A stretch of 64,000 nucleotides of DNA from Paenibacillus prosopidis (GTDB taxonomy: Bacteria > Bacillota > Bacilli > Paenibacillales > Paenibacillaceae), in assembly GCF_003337375.1 (NCBI RefSeq), contig NZ_QPJD01000009.1, forward strand, positions 124,001 to 188,000. Reading direction: 5' to 3'. Each line of letters starts with the position of its first letter. Position 1 is the stretch's first letter. Position numbers and translations under genes: made by a program. The notes below the pieces were generated by a model. It saw nothing but the letters and a program-made list of their open reading frames with translations, was not told the DNA's origin and did not search any database. Below, piece by piece: positions 44,509-54,156 of the stretch.

Positions 44509-45960
44509 ATGGAGATCGTTGAAGCAACTATAACAGCTGTTCAAGCGGCATTGGATTCGGGGGATATTACGTCCAGGCAGCTTGTATTATTCTATCTCGA
44601 CAGAATTGCGTCTCATGACAAAAATGGTCTGACAATCAATTCCGTGCTTGAAATTAATCCCGATGCTTTATTCATTGCTTCCGCTTTAGATCATGAGCGG
44701 GCTGCGAAAGGGTCTAGAGGACCTCTGCACGGCATTCCGATTTTGCTTAAGGACAATATTAATACTGGCGACAATATGCATACAAGCGCAGGCTCGCTTG
44801 CGCTTGCAAACTCCTACGCGGGAGAGGATGCCTTCCTTGTCAGGAAGCTTCGTGAAGCAGGGGCGATTATATTAGGCAAAGCGAATATGACCGAATTTGG
44901 TAATTTCATGACAAATGGCATGCCGTCCGGATACAGCTCGCGCGGCGGTCAAGTTCTTAATCCGTATAATATCTCGACGCCAACGGGCGGCTCCAGCGCA
45001 GGTTCTGGTGTTGCTGTCGCGTGTAATTTTTGCACGGCTTCAATCGGTACGGAAACGTCCGGCTCCATTCTAAATCCATGCAACTTAAGCTCGACCGTTG
45101 GCATAAAGCCGACGGTCGGATTAGTAAGCCGTTCGGGCATTTTGCCGCTCTCAAACAGTCAAGATACGGCGGGTCCTATGGCTAGAACAGTAACGGATGC
45201 GGTGCTTGTGCTAAATGCCATCGTAGATAATGATCCAAGTGATGCGGCAATGGGATCAGGTTATTGGAGAACGCATACGGATTATACCTCTTTTCTGGAT
45301 GCGAACGGTTTGAACGGAGCTAGAATCGGGATTCCGAGAGATTATTTTTTTGAAGAATTAACGGACGAGCAGCTTGCGATATTTAATGAAGCGGTTGAAA
45401 AAATGCGGCAGCAGGGAGCCGTCATCGTTGATCCCGCCGATATAAGAACGGCGCGTCAAATCGTATATTCCTCAGTCGTGCTGAATGAGTTCAAATCATC
45501 GCTGAATGCATACTTATCGAAACTTCCGCCGAGTGCCAAGATTCGCTCTTTGAAGGATATTATCGCATTCAACAACGAACATCCCATCGAGACGCTGAAG
45601 TACGGACAATCGACCTTGCTATCATCGGAGACGACAACCTCGGGTACGTTAACGGAGACAGCGTATCTTCGCGACCGCGCAACTGATTTGAAATTGTGCC
45701 AGATTGAAGGAATCGACGCGACGATGGCGGAGCATCAGCTTGACGCGCTGTTATTTCCGGCCGATTTTGGCGCCAGAATCACATCGCGTGCCGGATATCC
45801 GTCTATCGTCGTGCCCGCAGGATATACATCGAAGGGCGTTCCCTTCGGCGTCGCGTTCGCAGCGAGAGCGTATGAGGAGCCGACATTAATCAAGCTGGCG
45901 TTCTCTTACGAGCAGCACAGCAAGGTTCGCAGGCCGCCTTCTTTAAAAAGCTTTATTTGA
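44509..45960 (+). CDS. Amidase (amidase-signature family)
   Basis: A 483-residue amidase-signature hydrolase. The catalytic lysine is in LHGIPILLKDNI (near residue 84), the signature GGSSAGSGVAVAC near 160-172 carries the cis-serine, and the nucleophile serine lies in SIGTETSGSILNP near 185. It hydrolyses an amide; GatA is unlikely because no gatB/gatC neighbours exist and the C-terminus differs. AAGGGG lies 12 bases upstream of the ATG. Terminator follows. Confidence 0.9.
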   Translation: MEIVEATITAVQAALDSGDITSRQLVLFYLDRIASHDKNGLTINSVLEINPDALFIASALDHERAAKGSRGPLHGIPILLKDNINTGDNMHTSAGSLALANSYAGEDAFLVRKLREAGAIILGKANMTEFGNFMTNGMPSGYSSRGGQVLNPYNISTPTGGSSAGSGVAVACNFCTASIGTETSGSILNPCNLSSTVGIKPTVGLVSRSGILPLSNSQDTAGPMARTVTDAVLVLNAIVDNDPSDAAMGSGYWRTHTDYTSFLDANGLNGARIGIPRDYFFEELTDEQLAIFNEAVEKMRQQGAVIVDPADIRTARQIVYSSVVLNEFKSSLNAYLSKLPPSAKIRSLKDIIAFNNEHPIETLKYGQSTLLSSETTTSGTLTETAYLRDRATDLKLCQIEGIDATMAEHQLDALLFPADFGARITSRAGYPSIVVPAGYTSKGVPFGVAFAARAYEEPTLIKLAFSYEQHSKVRRPPSLKSFI

Positions 45961-45969
45961 TTGGACAAA

Positions 45970-46002
45970 AAATCCTCCCCGCTCTTATAACGGGGAGGAT
46001 TT
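45970..46002. terminator. Bidirectional terminator
   Basis: AAATCCTCCCCG and CGGGGAGGATTT pair perfectly around a 9-base loop, between the convergent amidase and DUF2536 genes. Confidence 0.85.
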
Positions 46003-46020
46003 CTATTTAACTCTATGAAG

Positions 46021-46230
46021 CTACTTTTTAGCTTTAAAATGAACAACGGCGCTGTACAGCATTTTTTCTGTTTTCGGGTTGAATACCGCCTGGTGATTAA
46101 CGGCGAATACGTCAAGCAGAAGCGCTTTATTGTTTTCAATCTGCTGGTCGATTTTAAGCTCCAGCGTTTTCAAGTCGTATGCTTCAAAAAATTCTATTTT
46201 GTTTTCTATTAAATCTAATCGGAAATCCAT
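46021..46230 (-). CDS. DUF2536 family protein (YrzA-like)
   Basis: A 69-residue protein, MDFRLDLIENKIEFFEAYDL, KIDQQIENNKALLLDVFAVNHQ and YSAVVHFKAK, matching the short DUF2536 family of Bacillales. Function unknown. TAGGAGAC lies before the ATG. Confidence 0.8.
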   Translation of the reverse strand: MDFRLDLIENKIEFFEAYDLKTLELKIDQQIENNKALLLDVFAVNHQAVFNPKTEKMLYSAVVHFKAKK

Positions 46231-46290
46231 TCATTTGTCTCCTAAGCATAGGTTATAGTATAAACCTATTATACCTTGACTCTGTTGCTC

Positions 46291-47709
46291 TTACAAAGCA
46301 TCAAGTTTAGGGACAGCGGAAGTTGTATTCTCTTCTTTAGACGACCATAAGGACTCAATTTCCTCGAGTGACTTGCCCTTCGTCTCGGGTACAATGCGCC
46401 ATGTGAAAAAGAAGGTAAGCAGGGCCATGCTGCCGTAAAGCCAAAAAGTTGTCGCAGGACCTGCGGAGCTTAGCAGCGGCGGGAACGACTGAGAAACGAC
46501 GTAATCGGCTGCCCAAAGCGTCATTGCCGCAATTGCAGTAGCTTTTCCGCGAATCCGGTTCGGGAATATTTCCGACATAATAACCCATACGACCGGCCCG
46601 AGCGAAATAGCAAAGGAAGCGACATAAATCAAAATAAAAATAAGAACGAGCGGTCCAGCTGTATTTCCGGTTTGGAAAGCGACGCCTATGACAAGCAGAC
46701 ATATCGCCATTGAAGCGGAGCCGACGAGAAGCAGCGCTTTTCGTCCTACTTTATCAATCAGCCACAGGGCTACAATTGTGAATAGAAAATTGATAAAGCC
46801 AACGAGAATGGTCTGGACAAGAGAAGCGTTCGTACCAGCACCCGTTGCCTTGAAAATTTCAGGGGCGTAATACATGACGGCATTAATGCCCGTAATTTGC
46901 TGGAGTACAGCTAGTCCGACACCGACGATTAATGCGATGCGCAGTCCGGGACTGAACAGCTGACGGATCGAGCCGCTTTCCTGCTCGAACGATTGCTTGA
47001 TATCGACGACTTCTTTTTTGGCAAGCTCTTCGCCATGAATACGCAATAAAATCGGCAATGCATCAGCAGGTCTTCCTTGCTTGATTAGCCACCTTGGGCT
47101 TTCAGGCACGAAGAAAAGCAAGGCAAGAAACAGGACGCCGGGAATGGCGCCGACACCGAACATATACCGCCAAGCGGAAGCAATGCCCCAAGCTTCATCT
47201 CCAGATCCGGAAATCCACAAATTAACGAAATAAGTAAGGAAAATACCGGTAACGATTGCAAGCTGATTCAGCGCAACCAGACGGCCGCGGTACTTTGCCG
47301 GTGCAATTTCAGCGTTATAAAGCGGACAGAGGGTAGAGGTAATACCGATACCGATACCTCCGATAATCCGGGCAATAATAAATCCGGAAAATGTCTCAGG
47401 AATTGCTGAGCCGATCGAGCTGATGATAAACAGAATCGCAGCCGTGATCAGAACTCTTTTACGTCCGAATTTATCGCTTAACAAACCTGACATGGCTGCG
47501 CCGATAATACAGCCGATAATTAAACTGGAAACGGCCCAGCCGACTTCGATTTTATTTAAATCAAAGCGCTGCTCCATAAAGCCGATTGCCCCCGACACGA
47601 CAGCCGTATCGAAACCGAATAATAAACCGCCTAAAGCGGATACCATTGAAACAAGTGTTACAAATTTCATGCTCACTTGTTCACGTTTGTTGTTCATTGT
47701 CATTTCCAA
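46291..47709 (-). CDS. Sugar porter family MFS transporter
   Basis: A 472-residue sugar/proton symporter with the sugar-porter signatures: GGLLFGFDTAVVSGA, DKFGRKRVL, RIIGGIGIGITSTLCPLYNAEIAPAKYRGRLVALNQ, PESPRWLIKQGR, QQITGINAVMYYAPEIF, DKVGRKALLL and PETKGKSLEEIE. These are the XylE/AraE/IolT class. TTG 47709 has GGAGAT at best spacing; ATGs follow two and four codons later. It neighbours the binding-protein/kinase/regulator operon, which may sense its sugar. Confidence 0.93.
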   Translation of the reverse strand: MEMTMNNKREQVSMKFVTLVSMVSALGGLLFGFDTAVVSGAIGFMEQRFDLNKIEVGWAVSSLIIGCIIGAAMSGLLSDKFGRKRVLITAAILFIISSIGSAIPETFSGFIIARIIGGIGIGITSTLCPLYNAEIAPAKYRGRLVALNQLAIVTGIFLTYFVNLWISGSGDEAWGIASAWRYMFGVGAIPGVLFLALLFFVPESPRWLIKQGRPADALPILLRIHGEELAKKEVVDIKQSFEQESGSIRQLFSPGLRIALIVGVGLAVLQQITGINAVMYYAPEIFKATGAGTNASLVQTILVGFINFLFTIVALWLIDKVGRKALLLVGSASMAICLLVIGVAFQTGNTAGPLVLIFILIYVASFAISLGPVVWVIMSEIFPNRIRGKATAIAAMTLWAADYVVSQSFPPLLSSAGPATTFWLYGSMALLTFFFTWRIVPETKGKSLEEIESLWSSKEENTTSAVPKLDAL

Positions 47710-47899
47710 CTTTTTATCTCCTCTCTGACTTGCACCTGTCCTGCCTTTCAAACGATTTTTATTATATCACGCGATGCTTTCGATCTAGCGCGCAATCACC
47801 TTCACTTATCAGTGTTCTTCCCGCATTAATTTCGGGCTATCCGCTTAATGCCGCATGTTTCAGAAAAACTAGCACAATGTTGACCTTTTAACGATAAAA

Positions 47900-47926
47900 A
47901 AGTCCATGTCGTCATGACATGGACTT
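47900..47926 (-). terminator. Terminator after the AraC-type response regulator
   Basis: AAGTCCATGTC and GACATGGACTT around a 5-base loop; minus strand continues TTTTTATCG. Confidence 0.75.
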
Positions 47927-47938
47927 GGCATTTATTGC

Positions 47939-49282
47939 TTATTTCGATTGACTTCGGTACTCGGAAGGCGTGACGCCGGTCACTTTTTTGAAAACCCGGC
48001 TAAAATAATTCGGGTCATTGTATCCGACCTCGAAGCATACTTCCTTCAGGCTCAGATGTCCTGAAGCCATTAATGCTTTCGCTTTATCAATCCGCAAGCC
48101 GGTGACAAAATCAATAAACGTTGTTCCAACCTGCTGTTTAAATATTTTACTGAAGTAGTGAGGATTCAAGTGTACGGAGTCTGCAACTTCCTCGAGAGAG
48201 AGATCCTCGGTGTATTTTCCCTCTATATAGCTCTTGGCTCTGTCCAGGACAGTCTGAGTTTGCTGCTCGCGTTGTTCCCGAATCCGCTGCATGGCTGAGA
48301 TCACGTAGGATTGATGGACGGAATCCGCACTCAATGACTGCTTCTCCGGCTCGTAAAGGGCATGGCCGCTGCCTTGCTTTAGCTCGTCGAAGTGGCACAC
48401 TTTACCGCATTGCTCGAAATAGGTGGACGCAAATACCGCTTCAAAATAAGATTTGCGCAGCCCGTCTGCGCCGTTTCCAGTCATACCGATGCCGATCGAG
48501 ACCTCAACCTCAAGCTGTCGCTCCGTTAAAGCGCACAGCTCTGCACCATATGCGATAACTTCCTCTTTCCACATATCATCCTTCGCTTCCGGCGCTTTTT
48601 GTAAAAAAACAGCCATATGGCGGTCGATCAAAGAGCTGACGATGCTTGTCGCTTCATAGGTTTTGGCAAAGCTTCGGATAATATCATATATTTTTTGCTT
48701 ATTTTGTGATTTAACATCTCCCGGGAAAGCGATCACGATTGCACAGCCTTGGTCGAGAGGAAAGTTCAGCCATTCGGAGAGCTGCTCAATATCCGTATCC
48801 GTAATATGGTTAACCATAAACATCATCGCAAGCTCATTTTCGGCGAGCGGAAGCAGCTGTGACAGCTTGTGCCTGAGCTCCAGCTCATCCGAACGCTTAC
48901 GCTTCTCCCGATCGAGTTCCCGGATAAGCTGCTCTAATGTTTTGACCACCTGTTCACGCTTTGCAGGCTTGACGAGATACTCCTTCACGCCTAACGTAAG
49001 CGCCTCTTTGGCATATGCAAAATAATCATAGGCTGTCACCAGTACAAATTTCGTGTCCGGCAATCTGTCCTTAATTTCCCGAATGGCTGCCAGACCTTGG
49101 ATGCCGGGCATATTGACATCCATCATCACAATATGCGGACGGTGCTCCTCGGCCCGTTCAATTGCGACTCGTCCATTTTCAGCATGGATAACCTGAAAGG
49201 TATCTGGCATCATTCGCTGAATGATCCATTCCAGTCCTTCACGCTCCAGCGCTTCGTCATCTGCGATTAACAGCCGATACAT
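47939..49282 (-). CDS. Response regulator, YesN/AraC type
   Basis: A 447-residue regulator. Receiver domain 1-125 (IADDEALEREGLEW, phosphoacceptor Asp in VMMDVNMPG near residue 55, KPAKREQ), a central variable domain, and a C-terminal AraC double helix-turn-helix (DLSLEEVADSVHLNPHYFSKIFKQQ, LSLKEVCFEVGYNDPNYFSRVFKKVTG). Its start overlaps the end of the sensor kinase gene by 26 bases. Such pairs activate carbohydrate uptake genes in Paenibacillus and Bacillus. Confidence 0.93.
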   Translation of the reverse strand: MYRLLIADDEALEREGLEWIIQRMMPDTFQVIHAENGRVAIERAEEHRPHIVMMDVNMPGIQGLAAIREIKDRLPDTKFVLVTAYDYFAYAKEALTLGVKEYLVKPAKREQVVKTLEQLIRELDREKRKRSDELELRHKLSQLLPLAENELAMMFMVNHITDTDIEQLSEWLNFPLDQGCAIVIAFPGDVKSQNKQKIYDIIRSFAKTYEATSIVSSLIDRHMAVFLQKAPEAKDDMWKEEVIAYGAELCALTERQLEVEVSIGIGMTGNGADGLRKSYFEAVFASTYFEQCGKVCHFDELKQGSGHALYEPEKQSLSADSVHQSYVISAMQRIREQREQQTQTVLDRAKSYIEGKYTEDLSLEEVADSVHLNPHYFSKIFKQQVGTTFIDFVTGLRIDKAKALMASGHLSLKEVCFEVGYNDPNYFSRVFKKVTGVTPSEYRSQSK

Positions 49283-50708
49283 GCGTCTGTTCTCCTTCCT
49301 CTCTGGGGGGAATCCGTATCGTTACCGTCGTTCCTTTTCCCAGCTCGCTTTCTATGTCGACCAGATCGTCTTTTCCGTAAAATAGCTGCAGCCGCTTAAA
49401 CACATTTTTTGTGCCGAGTCCCGTGGATTGTTTTTTTTCTGTCCCGGCTTCCAGCCGCAGCAATGCCAGACGCTCTTCCTCGCTCATTCCGCTTCCATTG
49501 TCCGACAGCGATATGCGTACACCCTCATGAACCCGCGCAATTTCCAGACGAATGACAGCGCCTTTCTCCATACGTTCAATGCCATGGAGGAATGCATTTT
49601 CTACGATTGGCTGGAGCGTCAGCGAAGGTATCGTTTGCTGCAGCGCCGACTCGTCGATATCCAGCTCCAGCTTGATCCGGTCGCGGAAACGGGCTTGTTG
49701 AATGGTGAAGTATTCCTTCACATGCTCCAGCTCATCCCGAAGCGTTACCGGCTGATCCAGATTGCGTAAATTGTACCGTAACAGATTCGACATCGATATG
49801 ATCAGGTCACTTGTTTTCTCCGCTCCTTCCAGAAGCGCCAGCTTCGACAGCACATTGAGCGTATTGAATAGAAAGTGTGGATTGATCTGGCTTTGCAGCG
49901 CCTGAAGCTCCAGCTCCTTGACTAATCGGTCCTTTTCCAAGCTTTCTTTATCCTTCTCGATCAAAACAAGCAGATCGCTCGACATTTGTTCGAAAGCGCC
50001 TGACAATAACCCAAGCTCGTCCTTAGAACGAAGCGGAGGCGGGTCCATAAGCAAATTGCCCTTGGAAATTTGCTTGGCACGAACGACAAGCTGGCTGACC
50101 GGACCGGTAATACTACGGGAAATCCACACGGCAAGCATGACGCTCATCAGCGTATTAACGATGAATAAGGCCGCTGCAAGACGGTTCATCCGCTCATTTT
50201 CTTTTTGCGTTTGCTTGTAGACGGGTTGATAAAGACTTAATTCCATATCGACGAGCTGCTGTCCTTCCTCGCGAATAAACCCGGCCGTTTTCTCCGCTTC
50301 TGCATAATGGCTCTGTGCAGCCCGAGGGGCTTGATCGTTCACTGCTTTGATTGAGGCCTGCTCTTGCTCCGAGAACGTATCCAGCATATGGATGTAGCTC
50401 ATCAGTGCTTGCGACTGCAGGGAGGAGCCCGGATATTCCTCAAGCAGCACGCGCTGCTCCTGCAATGCTTTTTGTGCTTGTATCAATTGATTGTTGTTAA
50501 CAATATCGGGGTTAATCAAATAGCTGTAAAGCTTTTTTAAATTGTCATCCACCGCCTGAGCGGATTGCTTGTACACTAAAATACGGTCCATCATTACATT
50601 ATAGCTCTGCTGCACCATTTTTCCGCTCTGAAACAGAAAGAACGTAACCGAATTGACGAGCAGAACAAGCAAAGGTATAAAAATGAGCAGCTTTGTTCGT
50701 ATCGTCAT
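49257..50708 (-). CDS. Sensor histidine kinase, YesM type
   Basis: A 483-residue membrane kinase. Two transmembrane helices (about 8-28 and 180-200) frame a helical extracellular domain; a HAMP linker follows, then a His_kinase domain with QINPHFLFNTLNVL (phosphoacceptor His) and an HATPase with NAFLHGIERM, LSDNGSGM and TGLGTKNVFKRL. It partners the YesN-type regulator. Its start overlaps the stop of the binding-protein gene by four bases (ATGA-type). Confidence 0.93.
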   Translation of the reverse strand: MTIRTKLLIFIPLLVLLVNSVTFFLFQSGKMVQQSYNVMMDRILVYKQSAQAVDDNLKKLYSYLINPDIVNNNQLIQAQKALQEQRVLLEEYPGSSLQSQALMSYIHMLDTFSEQEQASIKAVNDQAPRAAQSHYAEAEKTAGFIREEGQQLVDMELSLYQPVYKQTQKENERMNRLAAALFIVNTLMSVMLAVWISRSITGPVSQLVVRAKQISKGNLLMDPPPLRSKDELGLLSGAFEQMSSDLLVLIEKDKESLEKDRLVKELELQALQSQINPHFLFNTLNVLSKLALLEGAEKTSDLIISMSNLLRYNLRNLDQPVTLRDELEHVKEYFTIQQARFRDRIKLELDIDESALQQTIPSLTLQPIVENAFLHGIERMEKGAVIRLEIARVHEGVRISLSDNGSGMSEEERLALLRLEAGTEKKQSTGLGTKNVFKRLQLFYGKDDLVDIESELGKGTTVTIRIPPREEGEQTHVSAVNRR

Positions 50709-51700
50709 CGGTTATTATCCTCGCTCCCGGTACTGATCTTACTGCGGTCCAGTACAGTTGCAGCGGTAAAATGCTGCTTCGGCAGCGTCTTTCCATTTAA
50801 ATAATCATTTAGCTGAGATACGGCATCAAAACCTATTTCATATGGCTGCTGGATGATGGTCGACTCAATTTTACCTTCACGGATACCTTCTATCGTTTCA
50901 TCCAAGTCGTCAAATGCAAAAATGTTCAATTCTTGAGGACGGACCCGCTCAGAAGCTTCCAGCGCCCCGATACCATCCAAAGCGCTAAAACCGACCATAA
51001 AACGTACTTTGGGGGAATTAATCAGAATGTCTTCTGCAACACCTGCAGCTTGCAGACGAGAAATATTGGATGAACGTACGTCGACGATCGAAAGGTTCGG
51101 ATGACGTTGGATAACCGAGCGAAACCCCGAGAGCCTGAGTTGTTGATTAGGCGCTAGCTCATTGCCTAGCAGGACGGCAATGCTGCCTCCGTTACCCGCT
51201 GCTTTCGCAACAAGCTCACCCATTAGCTTTCCGGCTTCTAAATTGTCTGTGCCAACGTAAGTCAGACGCCGTGTATCCGGCTCGTCCGTATCTACGGTAA
51301 TGACCGGTATTCCTATGCCGACGGCTTTGTCAATCAACGCCCGATACCGGGGATCATTGATTCCTTGCAATAAAACGGCATCGGCTTTAGCGGCGATTGC
51401 TTTCTCCAGCAGCTTGATCTGCTCATTCGGATTAATACGGAATGGTCCGACGTATTCAAGCTGCATCCCGTACTCTCTTGAAGCTTCACGAGCCCCTTGC
51501 TCGATTGAACGCCAATAAGGATTGTCCAGCTCCTGTGAAATCAGCACGACATGAAGGGAGGAACCCGGCGACACACTATCGGATAGAATAGGCTGGAGCA
51601 GCCCGCGAATACGCATCGTTGAAAACAAAAAGCTTAGCAGCAAGCAGGCAAATATAATAAAAAGGACAATAATCCCTATATTCCATTTTCGATTCGACAT
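50705..51700 (-). CDS. Membrane-anchored sugar-binding protein (RbsB/LacI fold)
   Basis: A 331-residue periplasmic-binding-protein-like protein with an uncleaved or lipid-free N-terminal membrane helix (IGIIVLFIIFACLLLSFLF). The sugar-binding fold follows: VVLISQELDNPYWRSIEQGAREAS, DAVLLQGINDP, IPVITVDTDEPDTRRLTYVGTDNLEAGKLMGE, and FAFDDLDETIEGI. ATG 51700 has AAGGAG upstream. No ABC permease or ATPase gene is near; it is coupled to the histidine kinase, so it probably presents sugar to the sensor rather than feeding a transporter. Confidence 0.85.
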   Translation of the reverse strand: MSNRKWNIGIIVLFIIFACLLLSFLFSTMRIRGLLQPILSDSVSPGSSLHVVLISQELDNPYWRSIEQGAREASREYGMQLEYVGPFRINPNEQIKLLEKAIAAKADAVLLQGINDPRYRALIDKAVGIGIPVITVDTDEPDTRRLTYVGTDNLEAGKLMGELVAKAAGNGGSIAVLLGNELAPNQQLRLSGFRSVIQRHPNLSIVDVRSSNISRLQAAGVAEDILINSPKVRFMVGFSALDGIGALEASERVRPQELNIFAFDDLDETIEGIREGKIESTIIQQPYEIGFDAVSQLNDYLNGKTLPKQHFTAATVLDRSKISTGSEDNNR

Positions 51701-51763
51701 GTAACAGCTCCTTAATTCGTCCATATAGTGGCTAATTATACAAGAAGCTTGACGCAAGCAAAA

Positions 51764-51785
51764 GCAGCCAGCATTTGCCGGCTGC
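51764..51785 (-). terminator. Terminator after GNAT gene
   Basis: GCAGCC-A-GC and GC-C-GGCTGC form a hairpin; minus strand continues TTTTGC. Confidence 0.55.
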
Positions 51786-51799
51786 CTCTCATGTACAAA

Positions 51800-52219
51800 C
51801 TATTTATCCATCACCTTGAACATTCCAGTCATGCCGGGCGCATGATTGGCGAAGCCGAAACGCTCGTAAAACGAGTCATTGCCCTGTGAGGCGAACAGGC
51901 CGACGAAAGCTGCTCCGACACAATGCTCTTCAATGTAGCCCATAAGCCTGCCGATGATTTTTTTGCCTAGTCCTTTGCCTTGATATTCCGGTAGTACAGT
52001 AACGTCCTGTATATAATAATACATAGCTCCATCGCCAACGATTCGTCCCATCCCAATTACGGCTTCTTCACAAGTCACTACGACGCCATATACGGAGTTA
52101 GCTAAGGAGGGGGCGGAAAGCTTTATATTGACGTTACCCCAACCGACGGCTTCCCATAATGCTTGATGCTCGGAAACGGTTGGGACACGCTCTATTAATT
52201 CAAATGTTTGTTTTGTCAT
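51800..52219 (-). CDS. GNAT family N-acetyltransferase
   Basis: A 139-residue GNAT enzyme with the acetyl-CoA binding loop VLPEYQGKGLGKKIIGRLM (motif A, Q-x-x-G-x-G) and a C-terminal GFANHAPGMTGMFKVMDK. Substrate unknown. AAAGGTGG lies before the ATG. Separate unit from the binding-protein operon. Confidence 0.88.
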   Translation of the reverse strand: MTKQTFELIERVPTVSEHQALWEAVGWGNVNIKLSAPSLANSVYGVVVTCEEAVIGMGRIVGDGAMYYYIQDVTVLPEYQGKGLGKKIIGRLMGYIEEHCVGAAFVGLFASQGNDSFYERFGFANHAPGMTGMFKVMDK

Positions 52220-52428
52220 TGTTAACCACCTTTCTTAAATGGGTGGTTGCTTGATGAACAACCGCCGTTTATACGTTGATTAAGTTTGATTTATGCTCCA
52301 TTTCAATCAGCCTCCAGTCATATAGATAAAGTATAATTGGAATGTTACTAATTTGTTAACTGTTTCGGTCAAAATAATCAAATGATTTCATGTAAAATAG
52401 ACAAAGATGACAAAGGGAGGCACATATT

Positions 52429-52548
52429 ATGAACGTTCCGGTTGGGGTATGGATTTTTGCAGCCATTATCGTTGTATTGCTTACTTGGCTGACTTTATGG
52501 ATCACGAAGAAGGCGTATTCAAAAAAATGGGATGACTCGGATCAATAG
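52429..52548 (+). CDS. Small single-helix membrane protein
   Basis: A 39-residue frame starting MNVPVGVWIFAAIIVVLLTW and ending in a charged KKAYSKKWDDSDQ tail, with AAAGGGAGG upstream of the ATG. One membrane helix, short cytoplasmic tail; similar to small YtzI-like proteins of Bacillales. Function unknown. Confidence 0.6.
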   Translation: MNVPVGVWIFAAIIVVLLTWLTLWITKKAYSKKWDDSDQ

Positions 52549-52647
52549 TACATACAAATAAGCATTCATTTCCAGCGAAAAGGAGATACACCAGGTACAG
52601 GAAGTCGTGTATAATTTGTGTATTGTTTTTTGAAGGGGATGTGTGGG

Positions 52648-53925
52648 TTGAATTCGTATAGCTTGGATCCGTCGCTTATTCATAAGAAAGAGAATCGTTA
52701 TTTTGTACTCGCTCTAGTTTTTAGTGTTTTTATGTACCTTAGCTTGTTTATTTCGATAATCGGGTTATTTATTATTCCAGTACTGGTGCTTCTCCCATTG
52801 TTTGCGCAAGCTCTCTTGATGGCCAACATTCGAACCAATGGCGTTCGGATTTCGCCCGGGCAATTTCCCGAGGTATTTGCAACTGTACAGGAGCAATGTG
52901 CTAAAATGGGCTTTTCCACCGTTCCGGACGTATACGTGATGGAGTCGAGCGGTATTTTGAACGCTTTCGCCTCGCGTTTCTTTGGCCGTAATATGGTTGT
53001 GCTGTATTCGGATTTGTTCGAATTGATTGAATCAGGCGGAAGCAGGGAGCTGACATTTGTTATTACTCATGAGCTTGCACACATTAAACGCAATCATTTG
53101 ACGAAGCAGCTGCTTATCTTTCCGGCATTATGGTTTCCGTTTATCGGCGAAGCTTATTCCCGGGCTTGTGAATATACGTGCGACCGGATGGCCGCTTATT
53201 TTACCAATGATGCGGAAGCGGCAATGAATGGTCTGACGATTCTGGCGATCGGCAAGACGCTGTACAAGCGTGTCGATCGTGAACAATATTTGATACAGAG
53301 CAGTCAGGAGAATGGGCTATTCGTTTGGCTGGCTGAGAAGCTTTCGACACACCCGCCGCTGCCAAAACGTATTTATGCCATCCAACAATTTGTTGGGGCG
53401 AATACCTCAGCCGTTTTCAAATCATCCAAAATCGGTCTTATTGTTCTTCTTTCCGCAGTCGTTATTTTTATGGGAGCCGTTTCGATCGGTGTCCTATTTT
53501 CCGACAGTATCGTCAAACTAACGGAAACGTTAGCTATAACGGCATCCGGCGATGAATTGCTGACAGCAGCCTCAGACGGTGATTTGGAAGGCGTGCAGTC
53601 ATTGCTTAAATCAGGTTCTGATCCGAATGTAGCAGATGAGGAAGGGTGGACTGCGCTTATGTGGGCCACTCAACTTAATGACACGGAGATGGCTTCAGCA
53701 TTGCTTGAAGCGGGAGCTGATCCGAATTTGCAGGACAGCTATGGCTGGACACCATTAATGATTGCGGCAGCGAGTGGTAACTATGAAGCAACGCAGCTAT
53801 TGCTAGATGGTGGAGCAAATCCTGCTATAACAGATGATTCTGAAATGACTGCTGCGGATTATGCGCTCGAGAACGGTTATGATGATATTGCTGCACTGCT
53901 TCAAGAGATAGGCGAGCAAATATAA
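52648..53925 (+). CDS. M48 metallopeptidase fused to ankyrin repeats
   Basis: A 425-residue membrane protein from TTG 52648 (GAAGGGG 9 bases upstream; ATG 52639 is an alternative). Two N-terminal membrane helices (about 18-65), then an M48/HtpX-type zinc protease with VITHELAHIKRNH (HELAH at 141-145), the third zinc ligand in EAYSRACEYTCDRMAAYF, and THPPLPKRIYAI. A third helix (about 262-285) is followed by at least three ankyrin repeats (about 301-425: DLEGVQSLLKSGSDPNVADEEGWTAL and two more, each with the A-D-P-N turn). The repeats probably bind a partner or substrate. Confidence 0.85.
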   Translation: MNSYSLDPSLIHKKENRYFVLALVFSVFMYLSLFISIIGLFIIPVLVLLPLFAQALLMANIRTNGVRISPGQFPEVFATVQEQCAKMGFSTVPDVYVMESSGILNAFASRFFGRNMVVLYSDLFELIESGGSRELTFVITHELAHIKRNHLTKQLLIFPALWFPFIGEAYSRACEYTCDRMAAYFTNDAEAAMNGLTILAIGKTLYKRVDREQYLIQSSQENGLFVWLAEKLSTHPPLPKRIYAIQQFVGANTSAVFKSSKIGLIVLLSAVVIFMGAVSIGVLFSDSIVKLTETLAITASGDELLTAASDGDLEGVQSLLKSGSDPNVADEEGWTALMWATQLNDTEMASALLEAGADPNLQDSYGWTPLMIAAASGNYEATQLLLDGGANPAITDDSEMTAADYALENGYDDIAALLQEIGEQI

Positions 53926-53927
53926 AT

Positions 53928-53965
53928 AAAGAAAAGAAGCTTGATCGCTCAAGCTTCTTTTCTTT
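53928..53965. terminator. Bidirectional terminator
   Basis: AAAGAAAAGAAGCTTGA pairs with TCAAGCTTCTTTTCTTT around TCGC, between the protease gene and the tRNA genes. Confidence 0.85.
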
Positions 53966-53994
53966 ATGTATAATAGCTTTAATTGCGTTCACGA

Positions 53995-54071
53995 TGGTCG
54001 GGACGACACGATTTGAACATGCGACCCCCTGGTCCCAAACCAGGTGCTCTACCAAGCTGAGCTACGTCCCG
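53995..54071 (-). tRNA. tRNA-Pro (anticodon TGG)
   Basis: Minus-strand cloverleaf: acceptor CGGGACG/CGTCCCG, anticodon stem CCTGG/CCAGG with loop TTTGGGA (anticodon TGG), T-loop GTTCAAAT-type, discriminator A and encoded CCA at the 3' end (53997-53995). Confidence 0.95.
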
Positions 54072-54080
54072 TGAAAAAAC

Positions 54081-54156
<76 letters not shown>

